Shown here in pieces: positions 46,598 to 60,400 of a DNA stretch of 64,000 bases (position 1 is the first letter of the stretch; every line of letters begins with the position of its first letter). The notes below the pieces were generated by a model that was given only the letters and a program-made list of their open reading frames with translations, was not told the DNA's origin and made no database searches. Where the stretch lies: assembly GCA_037954665.1 (NCBI GenBank), contig JBBMOL010000368.1, forward strand, positions 186,001-250,000. Reading direction: 5' to 3'. Source of the DNA: Laguncularia racemosa (lineage: Eukaryota; Streptophyta; Magnoliopsida; Myrtales; Combretaceae). The translations under genes were made by a program, and so were the position numbers.

Positions 46598-47959
46598 GGT
46601 ATGTCCATGACATATCTTTAATTAAAGACAATTTACTAAACACCTTCCCTTACGTACTTAAGAGGGTAGGAAAATAGGATTGTTGAGTTGTAAAATCAAG
46701 GTTGCACTCATGATTTGTATGGTTGTGTTCATGAGTGTACTATATAGATATAATAGGAAAATAAGCTTACCTAAGTATATATACACATTCAAGAACCAAC
46801 TCTAATAATTATACATAATGACATCTATATACCTTACTTCAACTAAGCACACCTATTCAGTAGCTATAGAAGGAAAAGCTAGGTTGCTATACTTTTTGGT
46901 TTGATTTGAAGAAAACAATTTTGAATCATGGGTTAGGCTTATGGTAATAACACTAACAATATGGTGCTAAGTGCTATCGTTAAGCTAATGACATCTAACC
47001 CTTGGACCATTCTATCCTCTACACTCTTTATGACTTCTTTCCTAATCTCATTAATCCCCATTATATGACTCAACTTAACATAAATCACATTTAACATAAC
47101 TACAACAAACCAACACATCCACATACATAGCATATCAACATATAAAACAACATTATAGCATATCATTAAGCTTCCCACTCACCTACTTAGGGTCATCATG
47201 GTCCTACTTGGAGTCGAGCAATTCCAGTGAGTAACTCCTCTGCTTTCCCCTTGAAATTAGTGTCCTTCTGCAATGCTTCCTTAACTAACCATAGAAGGCT
47301 ACATCTCCACTTAACTTTGGTAGTTTCCTAGCACTTGATATGTGCATTTCACTCGTTATGCGTTTGCTGGCAAGGCGTAAAGCTTCCTCCTTAAGGAACT
47401 TTGGGCAAACAAGATTCGAAACATTGAACACTTCTTTAACGTGATTCTGATACAGGATTCCAGAAGGAACGACCTCCCTATGAATCATGGCTTCTAACAC
47501 CCTAAGTTGCTATGATCGACTATCTGCTTTCCTTGTATAGAAGTCGAGTAATGAAACATCTTCGACCTGCTAAATTTGGAATTCCTTCTTCTGTGTTTGC
47601 ATGATACCCTTAAAGAGGACAACTAAAGGTCTTGCATTAGGGTATTTAGCTAAGAATGATCTTCCTTAACATCCTTTGATCATTCTATTGCAAAATTCAA
47701 TTCATTCCAAATATCCCCCAAGCCATCATCTTGGACGTTGCTTGAATCATTCCCTTCACCATCTATACAAACATAAACACCTCTTCTTCCCGTTTACTTT
47801 CACACACAGACACACTTACCTCCTTCACACAATTCCCTCTTCCTCCTCGATTTCACCTTTCCATTCTTTCTTCTCTCCTTTGTTGACATCTCCATCTATA
47901 GGGTTTCCCGTTCTTTCTACTGGTTTTTATCCTCACTTACGCTTCCATTACCATACATA

Positions 47960-49045
47960 CACCAACCTTTCCTACACAACATGTACACACTAACATGCCC
48001 CTATCCATATACGTACACACTCCATACACCACGCATGCACCTACACATACATACACACAACCATACCATACACCTAATTACACGCACACACAATTGCACT
48101 TTGTTATCCTCCTTTCTCCTCAAGTCCACATACACACACACATACGCCACTAATGCGCATATACATACATACTCCATTCATGTCTCACACCACCAATACA
48201 TACTTACCCATATACTCCACACATGCTACACACCTTTCATGCACATACACACATTCCTACATACACCACACTCAACTTCCATTCCCACACATACGCATGT
48301 CCATACACCACATGTCTTCTATACTTATGCACACATACCACGTACTCCACACATTATCCATATACACATACGTACCGCACACCCCATACCTTCCATACAC
48401 CTATACACATACTCCACACATCCCACACCTTCTATACACATACATACCCTCACACGCCACATGACATCCACACACACATACACAAACTGCACATACCATA
48501 CACCATCCATATGCATACACCCCTTTCGCACACACCGCATATCATCCCTACACATATACACATACCGCATACACCACACACCATCAATATACACATACAT
48601 ACCACACACCCTGCATGTCCTCATGCACATACTCATATACTCACACGTACTACACACTCAGCTCCTCCTTCCCTACACATACACACACCCTCACATACCA
48701 TACATTATCACATACACATACGCACACCTTTGCACACACCACACACCATCACCCACACATACACACATCTTTACACACCGCACACCATCACTCACACATA
48801 CACATACCCTTACACACACCACATACCTTTACCATCACATACACACATCCTTACACACACACCACCCACCATTACATTCACATACACACATCCTCATACA
48901 TCTCGCACACCACCACACACACACATACACACACCTTTACACACACACCACCTACCATCACATACACGTACATACATCCTCATACATCTCGCACACCACC
49001 ACATACACACACACACACACCCTTACACACCGTACATCCTACATG
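47960..49045 (+). repeat. CA-rich cryptic repeat tract (CACATACAC-like)
   Basis: About 1.1 kb built from short variants of CACATACACAC with CTT and CAT insertions. The plus strand is strikingly poor in G, so stops are rare and open frames of 363 (47981-49072), 279 and 213 codons arise in all three frames, translating as His/Thr/Pro/Tyr mixtures. These are not genes. The corresponding part of the related LTR (about 53540-53640) is short, so the tract expanded after the copies separated. Confidence 0.88.
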
Positions 49046-49961
49046 CATCACATCCCCCGTGAACTCATTTAGCTCTAACCCCTCCCCTTTTGTCCTTTCT
49101 AACAACAAAACCACTTCCACCCTTCCTACATCAATATACTTGCAAGTGATCAACCATCCCCAGAACAATTTCTTCCTCTCTAGCAACCCATCAAACACCC
49201 TTTTCTCGTCCTCTTTCCTCACTTGCTTTCGTTGTTGCTGTCATCGTCACAGTTGATGTTGGGACGGTGGCAGGATTTCTAGATTTATTTTTTTTACACT
49301 TATGTATATATATATTTATATAATATTATCTTGTATTTCATATTAAAAATGTTTCCATTTTTGTATTCTGTGCACATATAAAGATATCTTTAAATTTTAT
49401 ATTCTCAGCATTTTATTACGAAATCTTACGTATATTTATGTTAATTTGATTATTCCGAACATAAATATTTACTCTAAATTTTTATTTAAAATTCCTAGAT
49501 CTATAATTTAAATTAATTTCATTATTTAACCTAATATTGTTTGAAATTTGTGTTTCGAAGAATTTTATTCTTTTAATTTAATTTACTCGAACTAAAGTTA
49601 GGACTTATGATTATTTTTATTTATCCATTTATATATCTATATTCAGATATTTTTCAATTACTTCGCTTCCTAAATTTATTCAGTAATATATTTCATATAA
49701 TTTAATTTGTTACGTTTGTTATCTTCTTTTCTTTATAAAGGTTGTTCTTTCTATTTATTTTATTTTTAAAACTATTATTACCGAAATTATTAAAATAATA
49801 TTTATGCATCGCATTATTTGAATTTTTGTTGTACATTTCTCAAAGTTTTTAATATTGCAAAATTGTCCTTCTCGCTACCCCGACCTAGAAGTATTTCTTA
49901 TTTTACTTATTTTCTTAAATTTTCATATAGTTTTTCAAAATTTTTAGGACTTTACAGTGTG

Positions 49962-51973
49962 AGGGTAGGTGTTGTAATGGCCAAATGGTGGGGATCTCCT
50001 TGCTTCCTTAGAATGTCTTCTTTGTATTTTTGAAAATAAAACTAGTTTAAGGAGAGAATAAAAATGTTTCAAGTGTAGGTGGAGGAAAATTCTAGGCAAT
50101 TCACTTGTTTAATGCATGGCTTTAACACAATAGTTAATAGAGCTTGTTGAGTAGTGTATTTGTTTGATGGTTGAAGGAAGGTTTTAGATTAAATCTCTTA
50201 CTTTCTGTTGTAATTGTCTATTTCCCCTATAATTAAGTCAATTCTAAGCCCTACTCTATCCCCTTAATTTGTACTAAAGTCTCTAATGGTCATTAGATTA
50301 GATTGTGTTGTCTTAGTGCTAACAATTGATTATGTAGCTAGCGGTCAATGGGTTATCTCTTGCCCTTTATTTCTTTTGTCCATTATTCTATTAATTGAGT
50401 GTAATTAGGATTTTATTTATATGTGTTTTTAGTTGGTTTAATTAATCTTAAACTTAAGATAATTTGGTGTTTGAAATGTTATGTTTTCCCTTATACAATT
50501 CATGCCCACTTCAAAGGTTTAGAAGAGTTAATTTTGCATCAATTTTCTTAGTTTGTTTGATTTATTAATGGAATTAATTCTTCCTAAATTATGTGATTTT
50601 GTATTATTTTATTCTTAGGGAAAATTTCCACTTTTAGGATTTCTGACTTGATTAGGTTGCAATTCAGGGTTTTAGGATTTAAGATTAATTTCAATGTTTT
50701 CAATTATTGTTTTAGGGTTTGTAATTTGAATTAGGATTTCATGTCAACCTTTGTTAGGGTTTAGGATTCATAATGAAATGGTCTATGGTCAGGATTCATC
50801 TAGGGTATCGGATCACTAGGCTATAGGTAAACTAGTTGTATCGACTAAACCAAAGCAATCCTAGGTTTAGAGTTAAGTATCTTGTTAACTCTTGAGAACA
50901 TTTGCAAATACTTCCTTATACGTATCTTTTGAATTTGAACATTTTTTTCCACTAGATGTAGAAAGAACTTAGCAACCATCATAATTAAAGAATTAACATT
51001 CAATTTGAAGTAAGACATGATGAAAAGAAAACCCTTGCACTCTAAGCTCTCTTGGTGTTGTTGCTTTTTCAATCTTAGATTTCCCTTTGATGAAGGCCAA
51101 AAAGTCCTATCACTTCTATAGTAAGGTGCAATTTACAAAAATAAGCCTCGATCACGGCTATGTTTTTAGCTATGTACTTCTTAGATCTTGATAGTTAAAA
51201 GCTTTATTAGAATTACAGGTTTATGGGTAGGTATATGACCATGTACCTAACTGTGTTCCTCTCTAATCACACCATTCCTCCTGTCAGGAGCACGGTTGAG
51301 AAACGTAAGTGATGATCTGGGGTGTGTTCCTTATCCAAGCTTTATATCTTCTTTATCTTAGTTCCAAATCACTTGAAACTTGTCCAAATTCATTTCTTTT
51401 ACCCCAATTTAACTCTTTAACCTTTAAAATAATAATATAACTCAAATAAGTATCAAAATCAATGAAAGCACCCATTAAGTTCATAGGAACATTATAAAAT
51501 TACCTAATAAAATAAGTATAATTAAGCACTATCAATAGGTTTAGTTGAGCTATAAGTAATTTACATTAACTTATGTTGTATGATTGGGCACAAAGGGGTT
51601 AATGCATGTGAATGGTACTTGTTTGGTTGCCAATATACTCTAATAAAGTGAAAATTAAACTTCGTTATTGATGTTTACATTTCTTATGCTTCTTACAGTT
51701 GTTATCCATTAAATGCTTGTCATATTTATGCAATCACCCCGTAAATGGATTAATTAAAGAAAGGCTTTATTAATAACCGGTCACACATTACATGATCTCA
51801 TACTAGGAGAGGTCATCAGCACTACATGATCACCTAAAAGGCCCATCGGAGGTGATTCTCCTATGCATGACCTTGCCTCAACCATTGGAAATTACTGCAC
51901 ACTAAAAAATGACGTCCTATAATTAGGGCTTAATAACTCACTTAGTGTCCAAATTAGGATTGAGTTATTAATC
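49962..51973. repeat. Old repeat-like DNA between two solo LTRs
   Basis: The first few hundred bases continue the repeat interrupted at 45264. The rest is AT-rich, with TTTAGGGTTT-like phrases (50640-50760) and text at 51240-51310 that resembles the GTACATGG motifs elsewhere. No gene was recognised. Confidence 0.4.
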
Positions 51974-51978
51974 ATGGC

Positions 51979-53920
51979 TGTCATGCCCTACTCTTAGGGC
52001 TCCTCATGAAAACCCGCCACGATTGCTTAATCCCTTGTTAAGCAATTGCGAAGCGTCTCATTTCTAGTGTTGTGCCTATTAATCATAATAATAATATTCC
52101 TTGCCCAATGGAAGCAATCAATTACTATATTATCACTAGGCCACTAATGGGTCCCATTACACAACAACAGGTTCACCCAAGATCCTATTGGATCACTTAC
52201 AAGTATTTACAACAATTATAGAATCAAGTCTAACAATATCTACATTGATCTAGTCCTCGCATTCTTCCCACGAACCATGCCCTCACTTAGGCGACAAGTA
52301 CTCACCTTGGTTCGTTGATTCATAAGGAAATTTTGGTAGTCTCGACTTGCAAGGAAAAATCTATAGGAAGGTAAGCCAAAGCTTAGTGAGATAGGGTGCA
52401 ATCTCTTAGTGTTGCAATAAACACAAACAATTTCAAACAAGTTGTCAAAATAAATGCTATGCATGAACAATCACATGAATGCAATATCTCACGTGGTATT
52501 CCAATAACTGGTGTGAAGTCTAAGTTTTATGCCTCCTTGACCTTGGGTTAAGGATTCCAAAGCCACCATCAGAGCCTGGGTCTTATATACAATTTACTTA
52601 CTATTATCGCTTTATTATAACTGTGTCTTAGCTTTAGTGATCTAGGCTTAAGTACCTCTTATGCACCGAGTATTTACACACCCTCAAGAGACAGGTCGGA
52701 CTTGGGATCGTCAAGGTGCGACAATCCTCTAATCACTTCCGGTGCGTCTTGTAGTTATGATGACCTTGAACAATGATATTTTTGTAAAATTATGCTAGGT
52801 TTTTAATTTGATCTCATAATTAGTTAAAGTTTTAGGGTGATCATCCAAGGTCAAGCACATATGCAAGCGTTAATCATGTCAACAATCTATTCATAACACA
52901 TTTAATAATTTTAAGGAGTAAGGCACAAATGTAACATCAATAAGGAAACAACATTCATAAAACTTGCAAGAGTTCGTCAAACAATGGGCCTCTTATTTGT
53001 GATTATGATTATGCCTTATTCCTAGGTACATATACATATATACCTAATGTTTACAGCTTATACCCGTTTCACTATTCTATTTTTTCCATCTCACTTACAC
53101 TTAGTGTATGTAGCTATAATGATAAGGACTTAGACTATTGGTGTCTTAGATCCTCTATCTTAACTCATGATGCACGCATATACTTGTAGTTTAGATAAAC
53201 TCCCTAGAACCTCTCTTTCTTGCTTCTGCCACCAACGACCTCCATGTCAACATGTGTCTACAATCTTCTCATCAATCTCAACAATCATTAACAATGATCT
53301 TGCCATGATGTCTCTCTTTAGACCTACTAGTAATACCACACACGCTCACTAAGGAAAAGAATCCAATACCTATATGCTCTTGTATGTTTTCTTACATCCT
53401 CCTTCATGGATTTTCCCATCCTACTTCCCATTTCCTCAACACATGAGCTCACACGAATTTAGCATCAATATAATCCCAACTCTCACCTCCATTTCGTCTT
53501 ATAATTCACATTCTCAAGTTGAACTTCCATTTTCGCTTTCATCATACCACATATAAACATATACATATACAACATTCCCTCTTAGCCTTCCATTCCATCA
53601 AAGTGCACATGCAAGATATACACATAATGTTTCCAACCTCCAATCATTATGTACATATACATATCTATTGGTAATCCATACCAGACTTTGGAGGCTTCCC
53701 TTCTTCCCATTTCCCAATAATATCCTTAGCATATACATATATTTTTACTAACCACATAGCCAGCAAAAAAGTCGTTACCCACTCATGCACGTGAAGAAAA
53801 CAAAGGACCAGCAACCCACTATGTTCTACATAGATATATATTTATGTATATAACAGCCAGCAAAAAAGAAGGAAAGAAAACAACGCTACACTCCACGCAT
53901 ATATATATATATATATATGC

Positions 53921-53980
<60 letters not shown>

Positions 53981-55404
53981 ATATAAAGGCATTTGCTATA
54001 ATCAGCTAAATAAAAAAAAATTCCGTGCATACATGCACCACGGAGGCCTCCAGCAAGCATACGATTCCCATCCAGATTTACATATATATGTGTCTTTTTA
54101 CTGTAGCAGCAGGGGAGGGTTCACATATGCTTGGGCAGGGGACGTTTCAGCCCTTCAACAAGCTCGTCACGTTTGAGGATGGAAGCATATATATATATAT
54201 ATATACACAGCCACTTGCTGTTATCAACAATTTCCATGCACACAATAACAAAAAGGAAACAAGGAGGCCAGCAATTGAAAGGAACAAAAAAAAAAAAAAA
54301 TGTCGCCCACTCTCCACGCAATTATATATATATATATATATGTATGAGGTCACTTCAACAGCAAGGGAGAGGGGATAATGCCACACACACTCCACGCACA
54401 ATGGAAGAAAGGAAAGGAAGCCCACAACATTTTGTATATATATATATTCCATTCACAGCAATCACAATGGAAAACGTCAGGCTCTACGTCCAGCATCACA
54501 ATAACGCACACGTAAACAACAAATATACACACAATACAATACGTAATGGATTCCTACTAACTTGAATCTCATTTTTTCCGGATATAATCGAAATAATCTT
54601 CGGGTATCTCCGAGTCGAAATTCTCTTCACCTAAACAATTAAGGAAAAATACATCATTACATGCTACTCAAGGTCTAAATCACTCTATCTTGTGTTTCTC
54701 TAGCTATTACAACTAATTTTAGGTAAAATACTAATTTTTACACCTATTTGATATTTGTACTTAACTTTTAGAAGCTAACTTTGTTTCATGAAAAATTGGT
54801 CTAGTTGAGTTGCACTTACCTCGAGAAACACGTTTGTAGTGTCAGATTGTCAATCGGAGATCGTATGTGTAAGATACAATTTTTTTTGTTCGTTTTCCCT
54901 TTTTCTTCTTCCTCCATTTTTCTCATCTAGCGTGGTCCTATACTCTCGTTTATCTCCTCTCTATCTCTCTTTTGCTTTTTCTTTTTGTTTCCTTATGTGT
55001 GGCCGTGGGTCCTCCATATCATGGCTAGGCATATATATATCCTATTATTATTATATTTATTATTATTAATTCATATTATTATTATAATTAGGGTTTAGAA
55101 ATTTTTAGTATATTTTCACACGCGCGATGACATTGATAAATTTTGAGATTTTAGTATTTTATTACGAAACTTTACACTTAAGCTAATTTGATTATTTCAA
55201 GCGTGAATATTTACTCAGAATTTCCATTTGACAACCTTAAATCTATGATTTTAATTTATTTTATCGTTTTTTCAATAATTTTTTATGGTTTGCTTTTCAT
55301 GTGATTATTTCTTTTAATTTAATTTTATGCGAGGTATGTTTAAAACTTTTAGTATGATCTTTTAATCATTCCGATGTTATATACAACTAAAATCGGATTT
55401 TACA
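51979..55404 (+). mobile_element. Solo LTR (3.4 kb), same family as 45265-49956
   Basis: Runs TGTCATGCCCTA...CGGATTTTACA and is flanked by the perfect duplication ATGGC (51974-51978 and 55405-55409). It shares ends and internal blocks with the 4.7-kb solo LTR, but the two are clearly diverged. It contains the (TA)-rich tandem array at 53755-54450 and no gene. Confidence 0.85.
53755..54450 (+). repeat. Degenerate tandem array with (TA)n blocks
   Basis: Several units each combine a CCAGCAA...GGAAAGAA-type purine block, the phrase CACTCCACGCA (seen near 53890, 54309 and 54389) and a (TA)n run (53898-53972, 54188-54205, 54322-54340, 54435-54447). Unit length varies because the TA runs vary. Confidence 0.7.
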
Positions 55405-55409
55405 ATGGC

Positions 55410-56104
55410 ACTATGCTTTATGCTAGGTGAATGTTGTTTCAATTAGGCCCCATGTTGTTTCTTAATTCGCTAACAAACTTAAGTGTTAAGGATAAGATAA
55501 TAGAGGTGACAATTCCTCAACTCGCTTGGAAATTGAGTTATGCGTTTTAATGTCTGAAGCTTATGGTTTACGTGCAGAAGTTGTCTCCTAACCCTTGGTC
55601 TTGGAGGGCACCAATCTGATTCCTTAATGATTTCTAGTGGATCACAAGTGTTATTGCATTGCATATGTTTGATCCAAGCATAGTGCTTAAATTGTTGTGA
55701 CAATTAGCTTAATTATTGCTTATTGCATGCTTGGAGGGTCACTCACTCACTAAGTGTTTTGCTTACTCTCCCATAGTTTCCTTTTGCAATTTAATCAAAG
55801 CTTGGATGGGCTAGGAATTTGAGTGAAAAGTGAATTGTTTCCTCCTTTCAATGATTGATAGGATAGGCTTAAACATGTAATTGAGATAGTCCAATAGTAT
55901 ATTGAGATGTAAACTATATCATTTACAAGTGTAATATAGAATGAGTTATTGATACAGGTATTTAGGTTAGATTTCTCAATCCATTTGAGATTTTATGTAT
56001 TAAATAGTTCCTTGGTTTTTTTATTTGGTAAGGAGTATTGACTCTCTGCAATCCTAGGTGACCATGGCATTATATATATAAAATAGGTCAACATATTATA
56101 TATA
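55410..56104. other. AT-rich DNA without recognised genes
   Basis: No supported coding frame, RNA gene or terminal repeat was seen. The minus-strand frame at 55479-55703 has no family motif. Confidence 0.45.
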
Positions 56105-56464
56105 TAGGTTTATAATTGAAAGTGAAAATGTTACTAGTTTTTACCATTAGAATCTCGTGCACTTTGACCATGGGATGGTTATTGAGCAATAGGTGTGCAC
56201 ACTAAACAACAACTTATAGGGATGTCACTACTAGGCCCTATTTAGGGGCATGATAGAGCACTATTCCAGTGGCGCAAGAAAAGCGTGTGAGTATGCAGCA
56301 CATTGACATTGATCACAATGGACTCCATCATGTCATTTAAATGACACTCTCCTACCATCTGAATGCCATGATTTATTACTGAAGCTTAAGTTCCATAGAT
56401 TATATATATAAGTTCCATAGATTAGGGCTCGTTTATCTTTGTCAATAGATTATATATATAAGCT
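56105..56464 (+). repeat. Direct repeat unit left of the copia element
   Basis: Aligns with 62325-62611: both begin TATAATTGAAAGT/TATAATGAAAGT, contain CACTAAACAACA.CTTATA and GACATTGATCA, and end ATGACACTCTCCTACCATCT..ATGCCATGA. The two units were adjacent before the copia element inserted at their junction. Confidence 0.8.
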
Positions 56465-56469
56465 TATAA

Positions 56470-56992
56470 TGTAAGATCTAGATTAGAGGATAATTGTAGA
56501 ATCTAGATTAACCCTTTTATTAAAATCATCACAAACATAACCCTAGATCGTTCATATTTGATCATTAAGAATTAATCAATAATTATGCAGAAGCGTACCT
56601 GAATCCATTGCGATTAACGATTCTTGAAATTGTGCGGTTGGCCTTCCAGATCAATACGTTTTCCTTTTGAGAGGTCCCTTTAGTTTTCCCTCAATAGTCT
56701 ATCTGATGATGGGATTCAAAGAGACGAGAAAAGAACATATGACCTAGGGACCATAACCACTATTTATAGATATCTTTATGATATTTTTTTGGTATTTCTA
56801 TTTTAGCCCATCATAAAAATAGAAATTACCCATAAGGTCTCTACACATAAAAGGGCCATACCCTATTAGATACATTAAAACCCAAATATCCAAATCTTAT
56901 CGATCACTTTTAATTGGGCTTAACTTAATATGATAGCCCGTAACACATAATTATTTCACATATAAGGCCAATGTTGGATTAAAGATCCAACA
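56470..56992 (-). repeat. 3' LTR of the copia element
   Basis: Plus strand reads TGTAAGATCTAGATTAGAGG... to GGATTAAAGATCCAACA. It differs from 61814-62324 by scattered substitutions and a short length difference near 56765. Confidence 0.93.
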
Positions 56993-57010
56993 ATCTCCCA
57001 TTTGGACTAT
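56993..57010 (-). other. Polypurine tract of the copia element
   Basis: In element sense ATAGTCCAAATGGGAGAT runs directly into the LTR start TGTTGGATC, the usual copia arrangement. Confidence 0.8.
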
Positions 57011-57422
57011 ATGTGTAACTTTATAATTATGTTTTACAACCATATGAGCTCAAATTTGCTATCATGAACAAAATGTATCTATAACCAATCCGGTCCATCA
57101 GTTATATCAACACAGGATCAAAGCAGTATTCATTACATTTATCGTAACTCTACCCATCAATGGTCACAATATCGATATAATTGAATGAAATGGATCATGA
57201 AATGGATGTGTAGCAAGAAAATTCCATGTAATGTGATCTTAACATGTCTATTTTCTACTGGTCCACCATAAACCTTAGTGAGATCAAACCATAAACCAAA
57301 AACAGAGTGTAGGCAAACAAGATGCTTTATTTCTGTAGAAGATATCCTCAAAACATAATAAACCAAAACAACTAATTAAAGTTTGTCTATGATATAAACG
57401 CATTCAAAGTAACAAACTCCCA

Positions 57423-60400
57423 CTAAAACTTAATGTCACTTAAGGACATGACAGCCATATGAGCAGCGTGCTCATGAAACACCTTGGGTTGCACTCCTTT
57501 AGTAAGCGGATCTACGATGATAGAGTTTGTTCCTATATGCTCTATAGACAATTGTCCACTCTAAACTCTTTCTTTTACAACTAGGAACTTGATGTCTATA
57601 TGCTTTGACTTCATCGAGCTCCTATTGTTGTTAGAATATAGAACTGTTGACTTATTGTCACAAAATAATTTAAGTGGCCTATTAATAGTATCCACAATGT
57701 GCAGCCCTGTGACAAAATTCCGTAACCATATTTCATGATTGGATGCCTTATAACATGCTACAAACTCTGCTTCCATAGTAGAAGAAGCAACAAGGGATTG
57801 TTTTATGCTCTTCCAAGAGATGGCTCCCTTAGCCAACGGATAGATGTAGCCTGATGTAGATCTCATACTATCTTGGCATCCAGCAAAATCGGAATCAGTA
57901 TACCCAACGATCTCGATTTGATATGACTTTCGATAGGTGAGCATGTGAACTTTTATTCTTTGTAAGTACTGCAAGACCCGTTTGGTTGCTTTCCAATGGT
58001 CTAATCTTGGATTACTCAAGTATCTGCCTAACATTCTTGTAATGTACGCAATATCTGGATGCGTACAAACTTGAGCATACATTAGACTCCCTACTACTGA
58101 TGCATAAGGAATCTTTTGCATTTCCTTTTCCTCAAAATCATTCTTAGGGCACTAACTAAGACTAAATTTGTCTCCTTTAGCTACAGGTGTATCACTTGGT
58201 TTGCAATTTTGCATGCCATAACTTTTGAGTACCTTTTTGATATAGCTCTTTTGTAATAATCCAAGAGTACCTCGAGAGCAATCTCGATGTATTTGTATTC
58301 CTAACACAAAAGAGGCATCACTAAGATCTTTCATCTCAAAATTCTTAGCTAGTAATCTATTGGTTTTGTGCAATAAGCCTATATCGCTGTTGGCAAGCAA
58401 TATATCATCAACATATAAAACCAAGAAAATATGCTTGCTCCCACTGAACTTATGGTATATACAATCATCGACCAAATTCACCTCAAAACCAAGCGAAGTG
58501 ATCACTTAATGGAATTTGAAATACTATTGTCGAGATGCTTGCTTAAGACCATAGATGGATTTCTTAAGTTTACAAACCATATTCTTTGGATCTCCCGATA
58601 CAAAATTTTTTGGTTGTACCATATAGATCGTCTCATCAATGTCACCATTGAGGAAGGCGGTCTTTACATCCATCTGATGTAACTCAAGATTGAATTGTGC
58701 CACTAATGCCATTTTAATCCTAAAAGAGTCTTTTGAAGAAACCGGTGAGAAAGTCTCTTTATAGTCGATTCCTTCTTTCTGTGTAAAGCCCTTTGCAACA
58801 AGACAAGCCTTATACCTCTCCACATTGCCTTTTGAATCCCTCTTAGTCTTAAATATCCATTTGCAACCAATGGGCTTCGTACCTTCTGGCAATGGGATAA
58901 GATCCCAAACGTCATTGTCTTTTATAGACTTTATCTCTTCATTCATGGCATCAATCCACTTCTGAGATTTAGAACTTTCAATGGCTTGACGGAAGTTGAT
59001 TGGATCGTCTTCCATCATTCCAATGTCAACCTCATGTTCTTGAAGAAATACGATGTAGTCATCTGGCAACATACTTCTTCTTTGTCTAGTGGATCTCCTC
59101 AATGGCATAGGTTCTTGAGGTGGTAGAGTTTGTTCTTCTGAAACAGTGTCTTGAATGGGATCTCCAATATTGTCTTGTTCTATTGTGTCTTGAAGAAGAC
59201 CAGGAATAGAATCTTGACCAAATTCAATAACACCTGTGGGAATATCAACGTATTCCTCTTCAAAGACAATGTCTCTAACCGTATCTCCCTCGGCAAACTC
59301 AACATCCTCAAAGAACTGAGCATTTCCCGACTTAAATATCGATTTAGTTGTGGGATCATAGAACTTGTAACCCCTTGATCTTTCAAAGTACCCAACAAAA
59401 TAGCAACTTACTGTTCTTGAGTCCAGTTTCTTTTCATTGGGCTTATAAGGTCGTGCCTTAACTGGACATCCCCACACATGTAAATGTTTTAGACTAGGCT
59501 TTTTTCCAGTTCAAAGTTCATAAGGGGTTTTGTTAGTTACTTTAGTTGGAATCCTGTTAAGGATATATGCTGCAGTCTTAAGTGCTTCTCCCTAAAGTGA
59601 TTCTGGTGAGGTGGAGTAACAAATCATACTCCTTACCATATCCTTAAGCGTCCTATTTCGTCTTTGAGCAACACCATTCATAGTGGGTGAACCAAGCATA
59701 GTGTACTATGGGACAATACCGCATTCCTCTAGGAATTTAGCAAAAGGTCCTGGATGTTGTTCACCTAAACCATCATATCTACCGTAGTATTCGCTACTAC
59801 GATCAGATCTAATGCTTTTAATCCTTTTGTTGAGTTGGTTCTCAACTTCATCCTTATAATTTTTAAACATATCCAAGGACTATGACTTTTCATGAATGAG
59901 ATAAAGATAGCCATATCATGAGAAATCGTCTATGAACGTTATAAAATATTGTTGACCATTCCAAGCAACTGTAGGGAATGGCCCACAAATATCTGTATGT
60001 ATAAGTTCTAAGACGTCTAAGGTCCTATTGGCTTCAAATATCCTTTTATTGGTTTGTTTCCCCTTTATACAGTTAATACAATCATCAAAATCTGTAAAAT
60101 CCAAAGGGTTTAGAATTTCCTCTGACACAAGTCTCTCCATTCTCCGTTTGGAGATATGACCTAATCTTTTGTGCCATAATGTAGCTGAATTTTCATTAGT
60201 TAATTTTCTCTTTATACCTCGTGTACTTACTTGCAGGGATTCATTAAATGAAGCAATAATATCAATCAAGTAAAGATTATCATAAATAGATAGAGAACCA
60301 AATCCAACTAATTTTGAATCATGAAACAAACTAAATTTCTTATTCCCAAATGAACAAGAATAACCAAATTTGTCCAAAGTAGAAACAGAAATCAAATTCC

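Larger units (their letters stand above)
45265..49956 (+). mobile_element. Large solo LTR (4.7 kb) with expanded simple repeats
   Basis: Runs TGTCACACCCC...GGACTTTACA with GTATG (45260-45264) before and GTGTG (49957-49961) after, a 4/5 target match. It aligns by eye with the solo LTR at 51979-55404: the block ATGCAGTATCTCACGTGGTC and CCGAAGCCACCATCAGTGCC of 45800-45895 recurs near 52480-52575, and both 3' parts share TAATTTGATTATT..GAATATTTACTC. The extra length is mainly the CA-rich tract at 47960-49040. No transposon genes lie inside, so it is most likely a recombination product. Strand assignment is arbitrary. Confidence 0.75.

Noticed and set aside
46407..46677. Ile-Tyr-rich frames on both strands
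   Set aside because: Translation of an (AT)n microsatellite.
47981..49256. Long open frames of 363, 279 and 213 codons rich in His, Thr, Pro, Tyr
   Set aside because: They coexist in all three plus-strand frames of a G-poor CA repeat tract inside a solo LTR; absence of stops follows from base composition.
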